From: Rhodobacteraceae bacterium EL53
GTDB lineage: Bacteria > Pseudomonadota > Alphaproteobacteria > Rhodobacterales > Rhodobacteraceae
Length of the DNA: 64,000 nt
Direction of reading: 5' to 3'
Assembly: GCA_900313015.1 (NCBI GenBank)
Contig: OMPR01000009.1
Coordinates: 186,001-250,000, forward strand
In this document: piece after piece, positions 9,390 through 19,143 of the stretch
How the letters are laid out: every line of letters begins with the position of its first letter
Position numbering within the stretch: position 1 is the stretch's first letter
Notes under the pieces: model-generated
What the model was told of the DNA's origin: nothing
What the model saw: the letters and a program-made list of their open reading frames with translations, nothing else
Databases searched by the model: none
Made by a program: the position numbers and the translations under genes

Positions 9390-10379
9390 TCAGGGCAATG
9401 CGACCAGTTTGACGATTTCGTCGGTTACGTCATCTGCGTGTTTGTCGTCGCCTTGGGCTTCGAAGCTGAGGGTGAGGCGGTGGCGAAAGATATCTGGAAT
9501 AACAGCTCTAACATCCAACGGATCAACATAATCTCGGCCCGCGAGCCAAGCATGTGCGCGCCCGCACTTGTCTAGCGCAAGCGAAGCGCGCGGACTGGCA
9601 CCGATGTCTATCCAACGTGCCAGATCTGGGCTGAGCTTTTCGGGTTCGCGCGTCGCATAGACCAGATCCGCCATATAGCGTTCCATCAAATCCGAAACAT
9701 GGATGCGCCCGATCTCTGCGCGAGCCTGAAAAATGGCATCTTGCGGGATTGCATCGGGTTTTTCTGCTTTTTCGGTTTCGGTTCGATCTTGGAGAGCCGC
9801 GATTTCTTCTGCGCGAACCAAACGGATCACCTCGACCTCATCCTCAACCGGGGGATAGGTGATATTCACGTGCATCAGAAAGCGGTCCATCTGTGCCTCG
9901 GGCAATGGATATGTGCCTTCTTGTTCAACGGGGTTCTGCGTTGCCATAACGATGAATAGGGGTTCCATTGTATGAGTGGTCCCGGACACAGTCACCTGTC
10001 GTTCTTCCATGGCCTCCAGCAGTGCTGCTTGCACTTTGGCCGGGGCGCGGTTGATTTCATCCGCCAACACGATGTTGGCAAAGATAGGTCCCGGCGAAAA
10101 CTTAAAGATTCCACCTTGTTCTGTTTGAGAGTAAATCTCGGTTCCTGTGACGTCAGAGGGAAGCAGGTCAGGAGTAAACTGAATGCGACTAAAGTCCGCA
10201 GCCAGATTTTTTGCCATTGCTTTGATCGCGCGCGTTTTGGCCAAACCCGGCAGCCCTTCGACCAATAGGTTTCCGTTGGCGAGCAGTCCGATCAAAAGCC
10301 TATCGATCACATCTGTTTGACCGATAATGGATTGGGCCATGCGGGATTTCAGGTCTAAAATCTGAGCGTGGGCTGTCAT
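9390..10379 (-). CDS. MoxR-family AAA+ ATPase
   Basis: 329-residue AAA+ ATPase, first gene of the Bat operon. Walker A is GLPGLAKT (about residues 40-47), Walker B is LADEIN, and sensor 1 is MATQNPVEQEGTYPLPEAQMDRF, read here as the block beginning ATQNP and ending QMDRF. The C-terminal lid domain has SPRASLALDKCGRAHA. Length and motifs are normal for MoxR. The start ATG at 10379 follows an AAGAGATTG ribosome site. About 270 bases of AT-richer sequence upstream (10380-10648) contain no gene and must hold the operon promoter. The protein is thought to use ATP to remodel VWA-bound clients. Confidence 0.94.
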   Translation of the reverse strand: MTAHAQILDLKSRMAQSIIGQTDVIDRLLIGLLANGNLLVEGLPGLAKTRAIKAMAKNLAADFSRIQFTPDLLPSDVTGTEIYSQTEQGGIFKFSPGPIFANIVLADEINRAPAKVQAALLEAMEERQVTVSGTTHTMEPLFIVMATQNPVEQEGTYPLPEAQMDRFLMHVNITYPPVEDEVEVIRLVRAEEIAALQDRTETEKAEKPDAIPQDAIFQARAEIGRIHVSDLMERYMADLVYATREPEKLSPDLARWIDIGASPRASLALDKCGRAHAWLAGRDYVDPLDVRAVIPDIFRHRLTLSFEAQGDDKHADDVTDEIVKLVALP

Positions 10380-10648
10380 ATCAATCTCTTTTCGTTCGGA
10401 TAATGCCTAGGTATCAAGTGTTGCGCGTTACGTTTAGCGGAGATCTATACCAAAATTCCCCGTAAGTTCGTGAAGTTATTCTAAAATTTCACTAACCTTA
10501 GGTCGTTCTTTCATTCTCACCAAATTGATTTTATCAATCAATAGTGACTGAGCGGAATGTGGCTATAATCGCGTCACCAAGTTGTTTCGGCAGGGGCTTT
10601 GCATCATTGCGGTAACCAGACCGGAAGCGATTTGTATGTTGAGGCTGG

Positions 10649-11746
10649 TTAACTTCCTGTTCGATTTTCTTCCTTTGGCGGCTCTGTCGACATCAACTCG
10701 CCATCCTTAGACATCAAAATCGCTATGGGACGCAGGGCTGGGATATGGCTGAATACAATCAGGATACAGACGGTCAGCGGGACACTTAGAAATGCGCCAG
10801 TCAAGCCCCATACCGCGCTCCAAAAGGTTAGCGCAAGAATGACCATGAATGTTGACATATTCAGTGATTTTCCCAACAGGGCGGGGTCAAGGACGTTTCC
10901 GATCAGGAATTGAATTGTTCCGCAGAACAGCACGATGACCAGAAAGGGGGTCATCGTGTCGAACTGAACCAAGGAAACCAAGGCAGGGAAAATGACTGCG
11001 ACAATCGATCCAATCGATGGAATAAAATTCAGCGCGAACGTTAACACCGCCCAGGTTTCCGCGTATTCTAGTTCTAAAAGTCGAAAGACAGTGTAGCTGA
11101 TCAACGCGGTCAAAGCACTGACAAAGCTTTTGACACCTACATAGCTTTGTAGACTGCCTGAGATCGCAACCATCATTGATGTAAGATCTCGCCCCAATTC
11201 CTGGTCATTGGCGGCCAACTGTATCTTTTTGCGAAAGATGGTGCGTTCCGCCATCATGAATGCAACATACAAGCTGATGAGAAGGAATGTGTTCAAAAAG
11301 GAGGTCGCGCCACCAAAGGCAGATCGTGCGACCAATGACATATCTATGTTAACCAAATTGTCGCGAATAAAGATTGCTACATCATTGCCAATCAACGCAA
11401 CGACCCGTGACAACGCATTGTCAAATTGGGTCTCATATGTGCCAATGGCGCGCGCGAAATGGGTTGCCTGATTTCCCAATACAAACATCACCATGAACAA
11501 GCCAACTAACACAACGGCGACCCCGATGATGTTGGCTGCCCAAACGGGCAAGGGCAGGATGTTTGTTACCCGATCACTCACAGCGATGATCAACACATAA
11601 ACGAGTAAGGCTAAACTCAGAGGGATAAGAAAACCGGATCCCGCGTAGAGTCCATAAACACCAAGGGTCGCGATGACCGAAACGTCTCTGCAGGCTGACA
11701 ATGTTGGGCGGATCCGACCGGACTGTTTGAGCTCGGTTTGTAGCAT
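10649..11746 (-). CDS. AI-2E/PerM-family membrane transporter
   Basis: 365 residues from the ATG at 11746, chosen over an in-frame start 31 codons upstream because GAAAGGATC lies directly before it. About eight hydrophobic helices are visible: two near residues 25-65, one near 80-105, one near 165-190, a cluster from 215 to 290 and one near 300-330. The family block FALNFIPSIGSIVAVIFPALV and the C-terminal LTGAFLSVPLTVC are diagnostic of the AI-2 exporter/PerM group. Some members export autoinducer-2, others act as Na+/H+ antiporters or permeases, so the substrate is left open. It is transcribed divergently from the YihY gene, with a 200-base shared promoter region. Confidence 0.87.
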   Translation of the reverse strand: MLQTELKQSGRIRPTLSACRDVSVIATLGVYGLYAGSGFLIPLSLALLVYVLIIAVSDRVTNILPLPVWAANIIGVAVVLVGLFMVMFVLGNQATHFARAIGTYETQFDNALSRVVALIGNDVAIFIRDNLVNIDMSLVARSAFGGATSFLNTFLLISLYVAFMMAERTIFRKKIQLAANDQELGRDLTSMMVAISGSLQSYVGVKSFVSALTALISYTVFRLLELEYAETWAVLTFALNFIPSIGSIVAVIFPALVSLVQFDTMTPFLVIVLFCGTIQFLIGNVLDPALLGKSLNMSTFMVILALTFWSAVWGLTGAFLSVPLTVCILIVFSHIPALRPIAILMSKDGELMSTEPPKEENRTGS

Positions 11747-11946
11747 AAAAAGATCCTTTCGTAACACGACGTCGCCCGCTCGCGGGTAAGTCAAATCTTG
11801 AGATGTCGCGCATGCACGCGCGCGCTCTTTGCTGTGCATTGATCACGTTAAGAGCATTTGGAGGCGAGTGTGCACCGAGCCTCGTGTTTGTACAACTGCA
11901 AGCGGTGTTAACTCTTGGGTCTTTCGAATGGTCGCGATAGGAATGA

Positions 11947-12831
11947 ATGATGAAATACTCAGACACGTCAGTAATTGCATTGTTCCCGCGCGCGCTTTGG
12001 CTTGCTGTGAACAGGTTTATAGAAAAAAGTGGCTTTGTCATGAGCAGCCATGTGGCGATGTCCATGATGATGGCCCTGTTTCCGTTTATCTTGTTTGTGG
12101 TTGCCCTGGCGGGGAGTCTGTCACAGGATTTGGTGAATGATGACCTGATCGAGCTCATTTTTGGGACTTGGCCAGAAGCTGTTGCAAACCCAATTATTGC
12201 TGAACTCAAAGCGGTACTTGCGGGTGCAAACAAACAGGTCATGACTTTGGGTGGCGTTGTTGCGATCTATTTTGCCTCCAACGGCGTTGATGCTGTCCGC
12301 GAAGCAATGACGCGGGCGTATCACGACATTGACGAACGGCCGTTCTGGAAAACGCGCTTGCTATGCCTTGCAATTGTTATTGCAGGAGGAGCAATCGTGT
12401 TGGCGACTGCTGCGTTCGAGGTCATCTTGCCGCTTTATGCGCATTTGGTTGGTGAAGTCTTGCCAGGAGAGACACCTGAATGGCTGTCGCTCGAACGCCT
12501 TAGCTGGATTTTCATAGTTGCGATGCCCGCAGGGGCCGTTTTGACCTGTCATGCTATCCTACCTGCAAAGCGGCATAGCTTGCTTCAAATCCTTCCAGGC
12601 GTGGTGTTGACCTTGGTTTTATGGACCGCAGCAGGTTGGGCATTTTCCGTTTATATTGGTCGGTTTGCCAGCTATAGCGCGACCTATGCAGGCTTGGCCG
12701 GGGCGATGGCGGCTTTGATTTTCCTGTATTTGAACTCGGCGATTTTGATTTGGGGAGCGGAGTTCAATGGTGCGTTGATCGAACTAAGATCAACAGAGGG
12801 CGGGGGCGATAATGCGGAAAAGGTTTCCTGA
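11947..12831 (+). CDS. YihY/BrkB-family inner-membrane protein
   Basis: 294-residue integral membrane protein of the YihY/virulence factor BrkB family. About six transmembrane helices are visible: near residues 30-60 (MSMMMALFPFILFVVALAG), 95-115, 140-165, 180-200, 215-235 and 245-270. The motif SNGVDAVREAMTRAYHDIDERPFWK, noted here by its core NGVDAVREAMTRAY, is typical. The start is the ATG pair at 11947/11950 after AGGAA. The family was once thought to be RNase BN, which is no longer accepted; the true function is unknown. Divergent from the AI-2E transporter. Confidence 0.86.
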   Translation: MMKYSDTSVIALFPRALWLAVNRFIEKSGFVMSSHVAMSMMMALFPFILFVVALAGSLSQDLVNDDLIELIFGTWPEAVANPIIAELKAVLAGANKQVMTLGGVVAIYFASNGVDAVREAMTRAYHDIDERPFWKTRLLCLAIVIAGGAIVLATAAFEVILPLYAHLVGEVLPGETPEWLSLERLSWIFIVAMPAGAVLTCHAILPAKRHSLLQILPGVVLTLVLWTAAGWAFSVYIGRFASYSATYAGLAGAMAALIFLYLNSAILIWGAEFNGALIELRSTEGGGDNAEKVS

Positions 12832-12959
12832 CTTGACGCCAGCCCTAAATGACCGAAACTAACTCCAATAATCTCTGACCTGTGACGATTAGGTAAGATA
12901 TTCTTTTTCTTTCCATTTTCCGTTCTTAACGAACGTGCTCTTCGAGGATCTTGGCCACT

Positions 12960-14867
12960 ATGTTTCGATGCCTTAGTGTTGTATTTGCCCTTATTTCGGC
13001 CCCAGTTCTGGCGCAGACACCGGAATATGTCGGGTCTAAGGAATGCATTGCGTGTCATGAGGATGTAGCCGAAAATTGGGCCACATCCCATCATGCGTTG
13101 GCTTGGAATGCCCCTGATCAGGCAACAGTCCTTGCTGATTTCGGTGGAACGCGCTTTGAACACAAAGGTGTCGTTACGGAGTTTCGTCAGGATGCCCAAG
13201 GATATTTTGCCAAGACAACAGAAGCCGATGGGTCGAAGACGGACCGCAAGTTACATTCGGTTGTTGGCGTTGAACCTTTGCAACAATACCTGTTTGAGAC
13301 CGAAAAGGGTCGATTGCAAAGCGCTGATGTGGTGTGGGACACGGAAAAAGAAGAATGGTTTCATCTCTATCCGGATCAAGACCTGCCGCCCGAGGATGGG
13401 TTGCATTGGACGGGGCCATATAAGAACTGGAATGCGCGTTGTGCGGAATGTCATGCAACGAATTATAAGAGAAATTACGGGCCACGCAGCAAGAGTTATT
13501 CCAGCACCCAACTTGAGACCGGAGTAGGGTGCGAGTCGTGCCATGGTCCGGGATCCTCTCATATAGAATGGACCCTTGGCAAAGTACCTGCTGAAAATTT
13601 GGACCCTTTCGGATTTACTATGTCCTTTAGTGGGGGCAATGCCGAAACAGAAATTCAACAATGTGCTGGCTGCCATTCACGCCGCGAGGCGCAGTTGGAT
13701 GGAAATCCAATCCCAGGCACACCCTATGCAGACAGCTATGCTTTGGCTTTGTTGCGGCCCGGTCTTTACCATGCTGACGGTCAGATCCTTGACGAAGTGT
13801 ATGTGTATGGATCGTTCTTGCAGTCCAAAATGTACTCAAAAGGCGTTGGGTGCACAAACTGCCATGAACCTCACGGTGCTGGGCTCAAGGCCGAAGGGAA
13901 TGCGGTTTGTACGCAATGTCATTCCGAGGCCGGAAATCCGGATTTTTCCAGTTTGCCGCTATACGACTATGATACACCAGAGCATCACCGACATTCTGAA
14001 GGCAGCGAAGGCGCACAGTGCAAATCCTGCCATATGATTGAACGCACCTATATGGGCATTGACGGTAGGCGTGATCACAGTTTTCGGGTTCCGCGTCCGG
14101 ATCTGGGCGCGGAAACGGGCGGACCAGATGCTTGTACGGATTGTCATCAAGACCAAGGGCAAGACTGGGCGGCTGATAAAATTGCCAATTGGTTTCCTAA
14201 TCCTAAGAACCGGCAGCCTCACTTTGGTCAAGTTTTTGCCCGTGCACGGTTGAACCCGGGCATAGAAGCGCCGAAATTGCGCGATATCGCGCTTGACGTT
14301 AACCAAGCTGGTATCGTGCGTGCAACGGCCCTTTCGATGTTGGAACCGTCTGCCAGTGAACCGCTCGCAGCGACCGTAGCGCCTTTGTTGAGCGATCCAG
14401 ATCCACTCTTACGCGCAGGGGCCGCAAGCTTGCAACGGGGTGCCCCTTTGAAGACGCGAGTGGAGCGTTTGTTACCTGTCTTGCAGGATCCTATGCGTTC
14501 GGTTCGCATCGCTGCGGCCAAGCAATTTTTAGGGGCGGATACGGGAACTCTTTCGCGCAGTCAGCAGGCCGGTATTGACGAAGGCATGCAGGATTGGCAG
14601 CAGTCGTTGCGCACAAGGTTGGATTTTCCGGAAACCCATCTTGTGTTCGGCGGTATGGCGTTGACGATGCGAAATGCCCAAGCCGCTGAACAGGCCTTTT
14701 CAGAGGTCGTGGACATGGATCCTCAACGCGCTGAAGCTTGGCCAATGCTGGTGCGTTTGGCACACATCAATCGGGGACCCGACGCCGCGCGCGTTGTGTT
14801 AGAGCGCGGCCTGAGCGTTGTGCCGGGCCACCCTGAATTGTTGAGACTGCAACAAGAGCTTCGCTAG
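12960..14867 (+). CDS. Eight-haem exported cytochrome c with HEAT/TPR-like tail
   Basis: 635 residues from ATG 12960 (a TTG nine bases upstream is also possible, since GAGGA lies at 12944). A signal peptide ends near VLAQ. Eight CxxCH haem sites follow in order: CIACH, CAECH, CESCH, CAGCH, CTNCH, CTQCH, CKSCH and CTDCH, all within the first 390 residues. After the haem domain there is a helical region with HEAT-like repeats (for example LDVNQAGIVRATALSMLEP and DPDPLLRAGAASLQ), then a TPR-like C-terminus (AEQAFSEVVDMDPQRAEAW). Proteins of this architecture are periplasmic multihaem cytochromes related to the NrfA/c554 fold, but no catalytic lysine haem site (CxxCK) is present. The electron partner is unknown and no haem-lyase genes are nearby. 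Confidence 0.88.
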   Translation: MFRCLSVVFALISAPVLAQTPEYVGSKECIACHEDVAENWATSHHALAWNAPDQATVLADFGGTRFEHKGVVTEFRQDAQGYFAKTTEADGSKTDRKLHSVVGVEPLQQYLFETEKGRLQSADVVWDTEKEEWFHLYPDQDLPPEDGLHWTGPYKNWNARCAECHATNYKRNYGPRSKSYSSTQLETGVGCESCHGPGSSHIEWTLGKVPAENLDPFGFTMSFSGGNAETEIQQCAGCHSRREAQLDGNPIPGTPYADSYALALLRPGLYHADGQILDEVYVYGSFLQSKMYSKGVGCTNCHEPHGAGLKAEGNAVCTQCHSEAGNPDFSSLPLYDYDTPEHHRHSEGSEGAQCKSCHMIERTYMGIDGRRDHSFRVPRPDLGAETGGPDACTDCHQDQGQDWAADKIANWFPNPKNRQPHFGQVFARARLNPGIEAPKLRDIALDVNQAGIVRATALSMLEPSASEPLAATVAPLLSDPDPLLRAGAASLQRGAPLKTRVERLLPVLQDPMRSVRIAAAKQFLGADTGTLSRSQQAGIDEGMQDWQQSLRTRLDFPETHLVFGGMALTMRNAQAAEQAFSEVVDMDPQRAEAWPMLVRLAHINRGPDAARVVLERGLSVVPGHPELLRLQQELR

Positions 14868-14928
14868 GGGCACCGCCATATGATGGCCTGAAAGCTGCCA
14901 AACCTGTGATCAATTTCTGTGTGTTTAC

Positions 14929-14962
14929 TGTAGGGAGGAGCCTCTGGCTCTCTGGCCCTACA
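14929..14962. terminator. Stem-loop after the multihaem cytochrome gene
   Basis: An inverted repeat of TGTAGGG (14929-14935) and CCCTACA (14956-14962) encloses an inner GAGCC/GGCTC stem with a TCT loop. It sits 60 bases after the cytochrome stop codon. There is no U-run, so it may be an mRNA-stabilising or processing hairpin rather than an intrinsic terminator. Confidence 0.45.
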
Positions 14963-14970
14963 TTCATGAG

Positions 14971-15195
14971 GTGATGATGCCCCGAGACACACATTTACAA
15001 CAGCACGCGCAGCTCTTTGACCTTTTGAGGCATCAAGAACTCAACAATAGTGGGGCTAACCGGGTTTCTACGCTGTCAGAAAAGGCGATCAGCCATGCTG
15101 ATGCTCTTTTGATCCAAAGCCAAGCCGTAGCATCCTTTCGGGCCCAGACACCGCCAATTGGGACAGGGTCACACGCTAAGCGCGGAACCCCGTAG
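14971..15195 (+). CDS. Possible small protein, unrecognised
   Basis: An open frame of 74 codons (ATG at 14971 or 14974) is preceded by GAGGTG at good spacing. The product is hydrophilic, Gln/His/Ser-rich, has no membrane segment and is not recognised. It lies just after the stem-loop at 14929-14962 and runs 20 bases into the end of rlmE on the other strand. It could be a real small gene or chance; the ribosome site is the only positive support. Confidence 0.3.
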   Translation: MMMPRDTHLQQHAQLFDLLRHQELNNSGANRVSTLSEKAISHADALLIQSQAVASFRAQTPPIGTGSHAKRGTP

Positions 15196-15892
15196 CAATG
15201 ACGAACTTTTCAGAACTGTCTGATCGCGATGATGGTGGTTTAACGTTCGCAACCTTGGTGAATTTTTGCTTCAGGAGTTTCTGAAGCTCCCCTTCTGCAC
15301 CGCCTGCCAGAACTTTGGCGACAAAACTGCCGCCTTCTTCCAGCACATCAAAAGAGAAATAAGCTGCGGCTTCGCACAATGAAATGATCCGCAGGTGGTC
15401 GGTTTGCTTGTGGCCCGAAGAAGAGGCCGCCATGTCTGACATGACGACGTCGGCTTTACCGCCAAGCCAGCCTTTCACCACGTCATCGGCGCCGTCGTCC
15501 ATGAAATCCAATTGGTGGACCTCCGCACCCGCGACGGCTTCAACTTCTTGAAGATCGACCCCCAGAACGGTTCCAACAGACTTTCCTGACTTTTCGCCCA
15601 GCGCATTGACGCGTTTAACTGCAACCTGCAGCCACCCACCTGGAGCACAGCCCAGATCGACGATGCGTGCGCCGGGAACCAGAAATCTGAATTTGTCATC
15701 CAGCTCCATGATTTTAAAGGCCGCGCGACCACGATAGCCTTCAACCTGTGCCCGTTTGACATAGGGGTCGTTCAGTTGTCGCTGCAACCAGCGTGTCGAA
15801 CTTGTTGTTCGCCCACGAGCGCTTTTGACTTTGACCTTTAGGTCGCGTTGCCCGCGTCCCGAGGTGTTTTTTCCAGTTGGTGTTTTTGCCAT
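15176..15892 (-). CDS. rlmE: 23S rRNA (uridine-2552 2'-O) methyltransferase
   Basis: 238-residue RlmE/FtsJ enzyme that 2'-O-methylates U2552 in the A loop of 23S rRNA using SAM. After a basic N-terminal extension ([20 protein letters not shown]), the catalytic Lys is in [13 protein letters not shown], the SAM site in [16 protein letters not shown], the Asp in [19 protein letters not shown], and the third and fourth K/E positions in [12 protein letters not shown] and [14 protein letters not shown]. Length is slightly above the E. coli protein because of the N-terminal tail, common in alphaproteobacteria. Its ATG abuts the stop of the Ppx/GppA gene, so the pair is an operon. Confidence 0.96.
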   Translation of the reverse strand: MAKTPTGKNTSGRGQRDLKVKVKSARGRTTSSTRWLQRQLNDPYVKRAQVEGYRGRAAFKIMELDDKFRFLVPGARIVDLGCAPGGWLQVAVKRVNALGEKSGKSVGTVLGVDLQEVEAVAGAEVHQLDFMDDGADDVVKGWLGGKADVVMSDMAASSSGHKQTDHLRIISLCEAAAYFSFDVLEEGGSFVAKVLAGGAEGELQKLLKQKFTKVANVKPPSSRSDSSEKFVIATGFRA

Positions 15893-17004
15893 CAGAATGG
15901 TCCGTCTTCTAATACGCCGTTTGCGCTCATCTGCGCGTATAGCAGACCTTCGCGCAGACCGCGATCCGCAACTGACAATCTATCCGTGGGCCAACAGCGC
16001 AAAAGCGCCTGTAAAATAGCGGATCCTGACATGATCAGGGCTTGCCTATCTTCGCCTATGCGAGGATCCCGCCGTCTACCAATCGGCCCAAGATCCAGAT
16101 AGCCACGAATAACACGATCAATCTGATCGGAGGTCATACGCAATCCGTCCACCTTGGTGCGGTCATACCGCTTCAGGCCAAGGTGGCTAGCTGCAACGGT
16201 TGTGACCGTTCCCGAGGTTCCGACAATCTGAAACCCCTCGCGAGATTGGATGTTTTTGTAAGGCGCAAAATCCGCGAGGTTTTCTTCAAAGAACCAGCTC
16301 ATCAAGGCAAAACGAGCGGAGTCATCTTCGACGTCACTGAATTGATCGCGTAGGGTTGCAACCCCTAGCGGGACACTGATCCAATCAACCACTTTTGCAG
16401 CCGGAAAAGGGCTTTCCGGTGGATGAAATCCAGCATGCAGGCGCATGATTGCAGCAGGGCGATCACGACGAGGGACAGATGAGATATCTATCCAAACCAA
16501 TTCAGTTGAGCCGCCGCCAATATCAACAACAAGCAATTGTTCCGTATTCGTAGAAACAAGAGGGGCGCACGAAATAACGGCCAGCCGAGCCTCTTCCTCG
16601 GGTTGGATAACCTCAAGTGTCAGGCCTGTCTCGCGCTTAACTTGTCGAATGAATTCACGTGCGTTTTTTGCCCTACGACACGCTTCGGTCGTGACCAAGC
16701 GCATTTGTTGAACTTTATTACGCTTCAGTTTTTGCTGACAGATTCGTAGTGCCTGCACGGTGCGCGCCATCGAAGACCGTGACAAACGCCCGGTCCGCTC
16801 CAAACCCGCACCCAATTGCACGGACTTGGAAAAACTGTCCACCACATGAAAGCCGCTGCCCTTTGGTTGGGCAATCAGCATTCGGCAGCTATTTGTACCC
16901 AGATCCAGCGCAGCATACAGCGCATCAGGATCAGGCCGGTGAGGCGCGGGGCTTTCGACCGCTTTCGGGAATACGCCCGCACCTTTGGGACGCTTGGGCG
17001 CCAT
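15892..17004 (-). CDS. Ppx/GppA-family phosphatase
   Basis: 370-residue actin-fold enzyme that hydrolyses polyphosphate or pppGpp. The phosphate-1 loop is [14 protein letters not shown] (about residue 31), the catalytic-site block is [13 protein letters not shown], and [13 protein letters not shown] is the family signature. A basic, Pro-rich N-terminal tail precedes the domain. It is shorter than long Ppx proteins, so it lacks the C-terminal HD-like domain. It is co-transcribed with rlmE and divergent from phoX, sharing the 181-base region that holds a likely Pho box; phosphate control of both is plausible. Ppx versus GppA activity cannot be decided by sequence. Confidence 0.92.
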   Translation of the reverse strand: MAPKRPKGAGVFPKAVESPAPHRPDPDALYAALDLGTNSCRMLIAQPKGSGFHVVDSFSKSVQLGAGLERTGRLSRSSMARTVQALRICQQKLKRNKVQQMRLVTTEACRRAKNAREFIRQVKRETGLTLEVIQPEEEARLAVISCAPLVSTNTEQLLVVDIGGGSTELVWIDISSVPRRDRPAAIMRLHAGFHPPESPFPAAKVVDWISVPLGVATLRDQFSDVEDDSARFALMSWFFEENLADFAPYKNIQSREGFQIVGTSGTVTTVAASHLGLKRYDRTKVDGLRMTSDQIDRVIRGYLDLGPIGRRRDPRIGEDRQALIMSGSAILQALLRCWPTDRLSVADRGLREGLLYAQMSANGVLEDGPF

Positions 17005-17092
17005 GACTTCACGCCCTCCGATTTCGAGTTGCTTTGAAACTATGCGCGCGTTGACAAACGCGCAAGAGAATTCAATGACGTGTTGATCCTTC

Positions 17093-17110
17093 CTGTCACA
17101 TCGGCTTCAC
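17093..17110 (+). promoter_or_regulatory. Likely Pho box (PhoB-binding site)
   Basis: Two heptamers, CTGTCAC (17093-17099) and GCTTCAC (17104-17110), are separated by four bases, the 11-base spacing of PhoB half-sites (consensus CTGTCAT). It lies 76 bases before the phoX start and 89 bases from the divergent Ppx/GppA gene. PhoX enzymes are normally phosphate-starvation induced, which supports the call. The second half-site is imperfect. Confidence 0.55.
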
Positions 17111-17185
17111 ACAAAAATGCGACGTGATCCTCGAATTCCCATTTCGGGATTCCCATATTGAATGCTAGCCAAGTCGGAGCACGCC

Positions 17186-19069
17186 ATGAAAGACGATCAC
17201 ACCCTGTCGTTTGATGAATTTGATGAGACAGTGAACCCACGTTCGGAACATTGTGAATTTGACACTGTTGTTGAACAGGCACTCTCGCGTCGTGGCTTTT
17301 TAAGCGGTGTTCTGGCGGTGGGTGGGTTTGCCACATTGGGTGGGGCCGTATTACCTACTGGTGTGAAAGCCGCAGTAAACCGTTTCGCATTTGATGCTGT
17401 GCCGGTTTCGACGTCTGATTCCATCAGTGTACCAGCTGGATATAAGGCCGAAGTTGTCGTTCGTTGGGCCGATTCTATGTGGTCAGACAGTGTTGCTTTT
17501 GATCAGGGCACCCGCGGTACGGCAACGACTCAAGCCCGGACATTTGGCGATAACACCGACGGCATGGAGATTTTCATGCACGAAGGCCGCACGCTGCTGA
17601 CGATCAACAACGAATATACAAACCGGTCTATCATCTGGGGCAATCGCGCTGATGCTAAGCCTGAAAACGACGATGACATCGAAAAAGGTTTGCTGGCACA
17701 TGGCGTGACCGTGGTTGAAATAGGCCATGATGGGGACCGCTGGGGAGTCGTGATTGATAGCCCGTTCAACCGTCGCATCACACCGAACACCGAGATGACT
17801 TTGACCGGACCGGCCGCGGGTCACGCACTGGTAAAGACTGACGCTGATCCGGCAGGTGCAACGACCTTGGGGACTTGGAATAACTGCGGATCAGGTAAAA
17901 CCCCTTGGGGCACGTACTTGGCATGTGAAGAGAACTTTAATGGCTACTTCTCAGCCGAAGATGAGAACCACGAGGTATCCGCAGAACTGAAACGTTATGG
18001 AGTTTCCGCAAGCGATTGGGGATATGGCTGGGCCAAAATAGATGATCGCTTTGATGTGGCGAAAAATCCGAATGAACCCAACCGGGCGGGCTATGTTGTA
18101 GAGATCGATCCGCGCGACGCTAACTCCACTCCGAAAAAACGGACAGCACTAGGCAGGTTTAAACACGAGAATGCGGAATGTGTGGTGAACAATGATGGCC
18201 GCCTCGTTATCTACATGGGTGATGATGAGCGCGGTGAATTCCTGTACCGCTATGTGTCTGACGGGGCGTACGCGGCTGGCGTAGATACTGATGCACTCAT
18301 GGAAAACGGTACTATTTTTGCTGCCAAATTTCACGATACAGGCGCAGGCGAGTGGTTGGCGCTGACGCCAGAAACAACGGGCATGACGCAAGCAGTAATC
18401 TGTGTCCATACACGGATCGCGGCCTCCAAAGTTGGTGCGACAACTATGGATCGCCCCGAATGGTTAACTGCGAACCCAAATTCGAGCGAAATGTACTGCG
18501 CCCTTACAAACAACAAGAACCGTGGTTTGAAAACGAACAAGGGCGGGGATGAAACTCCCGTAGGTGGGCCAAATCCGCGCGAGAAGAACAAATACGGTCA
18601 GATCGTGCGCTGGACACCAATGAACGACGACCACACGAGTGCTGAGTTCAAATGGGACCTCTATGTGTTGGCGGGCAATCCAAAGGTACATTCGGATGAC
18701 AAAGCCGGGTCCGAGAATGTGAATCTCGGCAATATGTTCAATTCACCGGATGGTTTGGCTTTTGATAGCACTGGACTGCTGTGGATCCAAACAGATGGTA
18801 AATATTCCAACGAAGGTGACTTTGAAGGGCAGGGCAACAACCAAATGCTTGCGGGGGACCCGGTTACGGGCGAGATCCGCCGCTTCTTGGTCGGCCCGAG
18901 AGAAGCTGAAGTGACCGGTTTGTGTTGGTCAGGCGATCGTAAGACAATGTTTGTCGGCATTCAGCACCCAGGCGAGAGGGGCAACAGCAATTGGCCGGAT
19001 GGTGGCAACACCGTGCCTCGTTCTGCAATTATCGCTGTAACTCGCGAAGATGGTGGTTTGGTCGGCTAA
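17186..19069 (+). CDS. phoX: Tat-exported PhoX-family alkaline phosphatase
   Basis: 627 residues from ATG 17186, preferred over an in-frame start eight codons upstream because GGAG sits seven bases before it. The twin-arginine signal is SRRGFLSG, followed by a hydrophobic stretch and cleavage near VKA. The DUF839/PhoX domain covers the rest; recognisable blocks include NNCGSGKTPWGTYLACEENFNGYF (core TPWGTYLACEENF), which contributes the metal-binding Glu, GRFKHENAE and SPDGLAFD. PhoX is a Ca/Fe-dependent phosphomonoesterase used by marine bacteria for organic phosphorus. A Pho box candidate precedes it, and a strong terminator follows. Confidence 0.94.
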   Translation: MKDDHTLSFDEFDETVNPRSEHCEFDTVVEQALSRRGFLSGVLAVGGFATLGGAVLPTGVKAAVNRFAFDAVPVSTSDSISVPAGYKAEVVVRWADSMWSDSVAFDQGTRGTATTQARTFGDNTDGMEIFMHEGRTLLTINNEYTNRSIIWGNRADAKPENDDDIEKGLLAHGVTVVEIGHDGDRWGVVIDSPFNRRITPNTEMTLTGPAAGHALVKTDADPAGATTLGTWNNCGSGKTPWGTYLACEENFNGYFSAEDENHEVSAELKRYGVSASDWGYGWAKIDDRFDVAKNPNEPNRAGYVVEIDPRDANSTPKKRTALGRFKHENAECVVNNDGRLVIYMGDDERGEFLYRYVSDGAYAAGVDTDALMENGTIFAAKFHDTGAGEWLALTPETTGMTQAVICVHTRIAASKVGATTMDRPEWLTANPNSSEMYCALTNNKNRGLKTNKGGDETPVGGPNPREKNKYGQIVRWTPMNDDHTSAEFKWDLYVLAGNPKVHSDDKAGSENVNLGNMFNSPDGLAFDSTGLLWIQTDGKYSNEGDFEGQGNNQMLAGDPVTGEIRRFLVGPREAEVTGLCWSGDRKTMFVGIQHPGERGNSNWPDGGNTVPRSAIIAVTREDGGLVG

Positions 19070-19117
19070 GACAATCCTTTCCAATCCTGGGTCCGTAACG
19101 GATTAAGACATAGCAAG

Positions 19118-19143
19118 GCCCGGGGTAATGACCTCGGGCTTTT
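19118..19143 (+). terminator. Intrinsic terminator of phoX
   Basis: GCCCGGGG (19118-19125), a six-base loop and CCTCGGGC (19132-19139) form an eight-pair stem with one G-T wobble, followed by TTTT. It lies 49 bases after the phoX stop codon. Confidence 0.8.
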
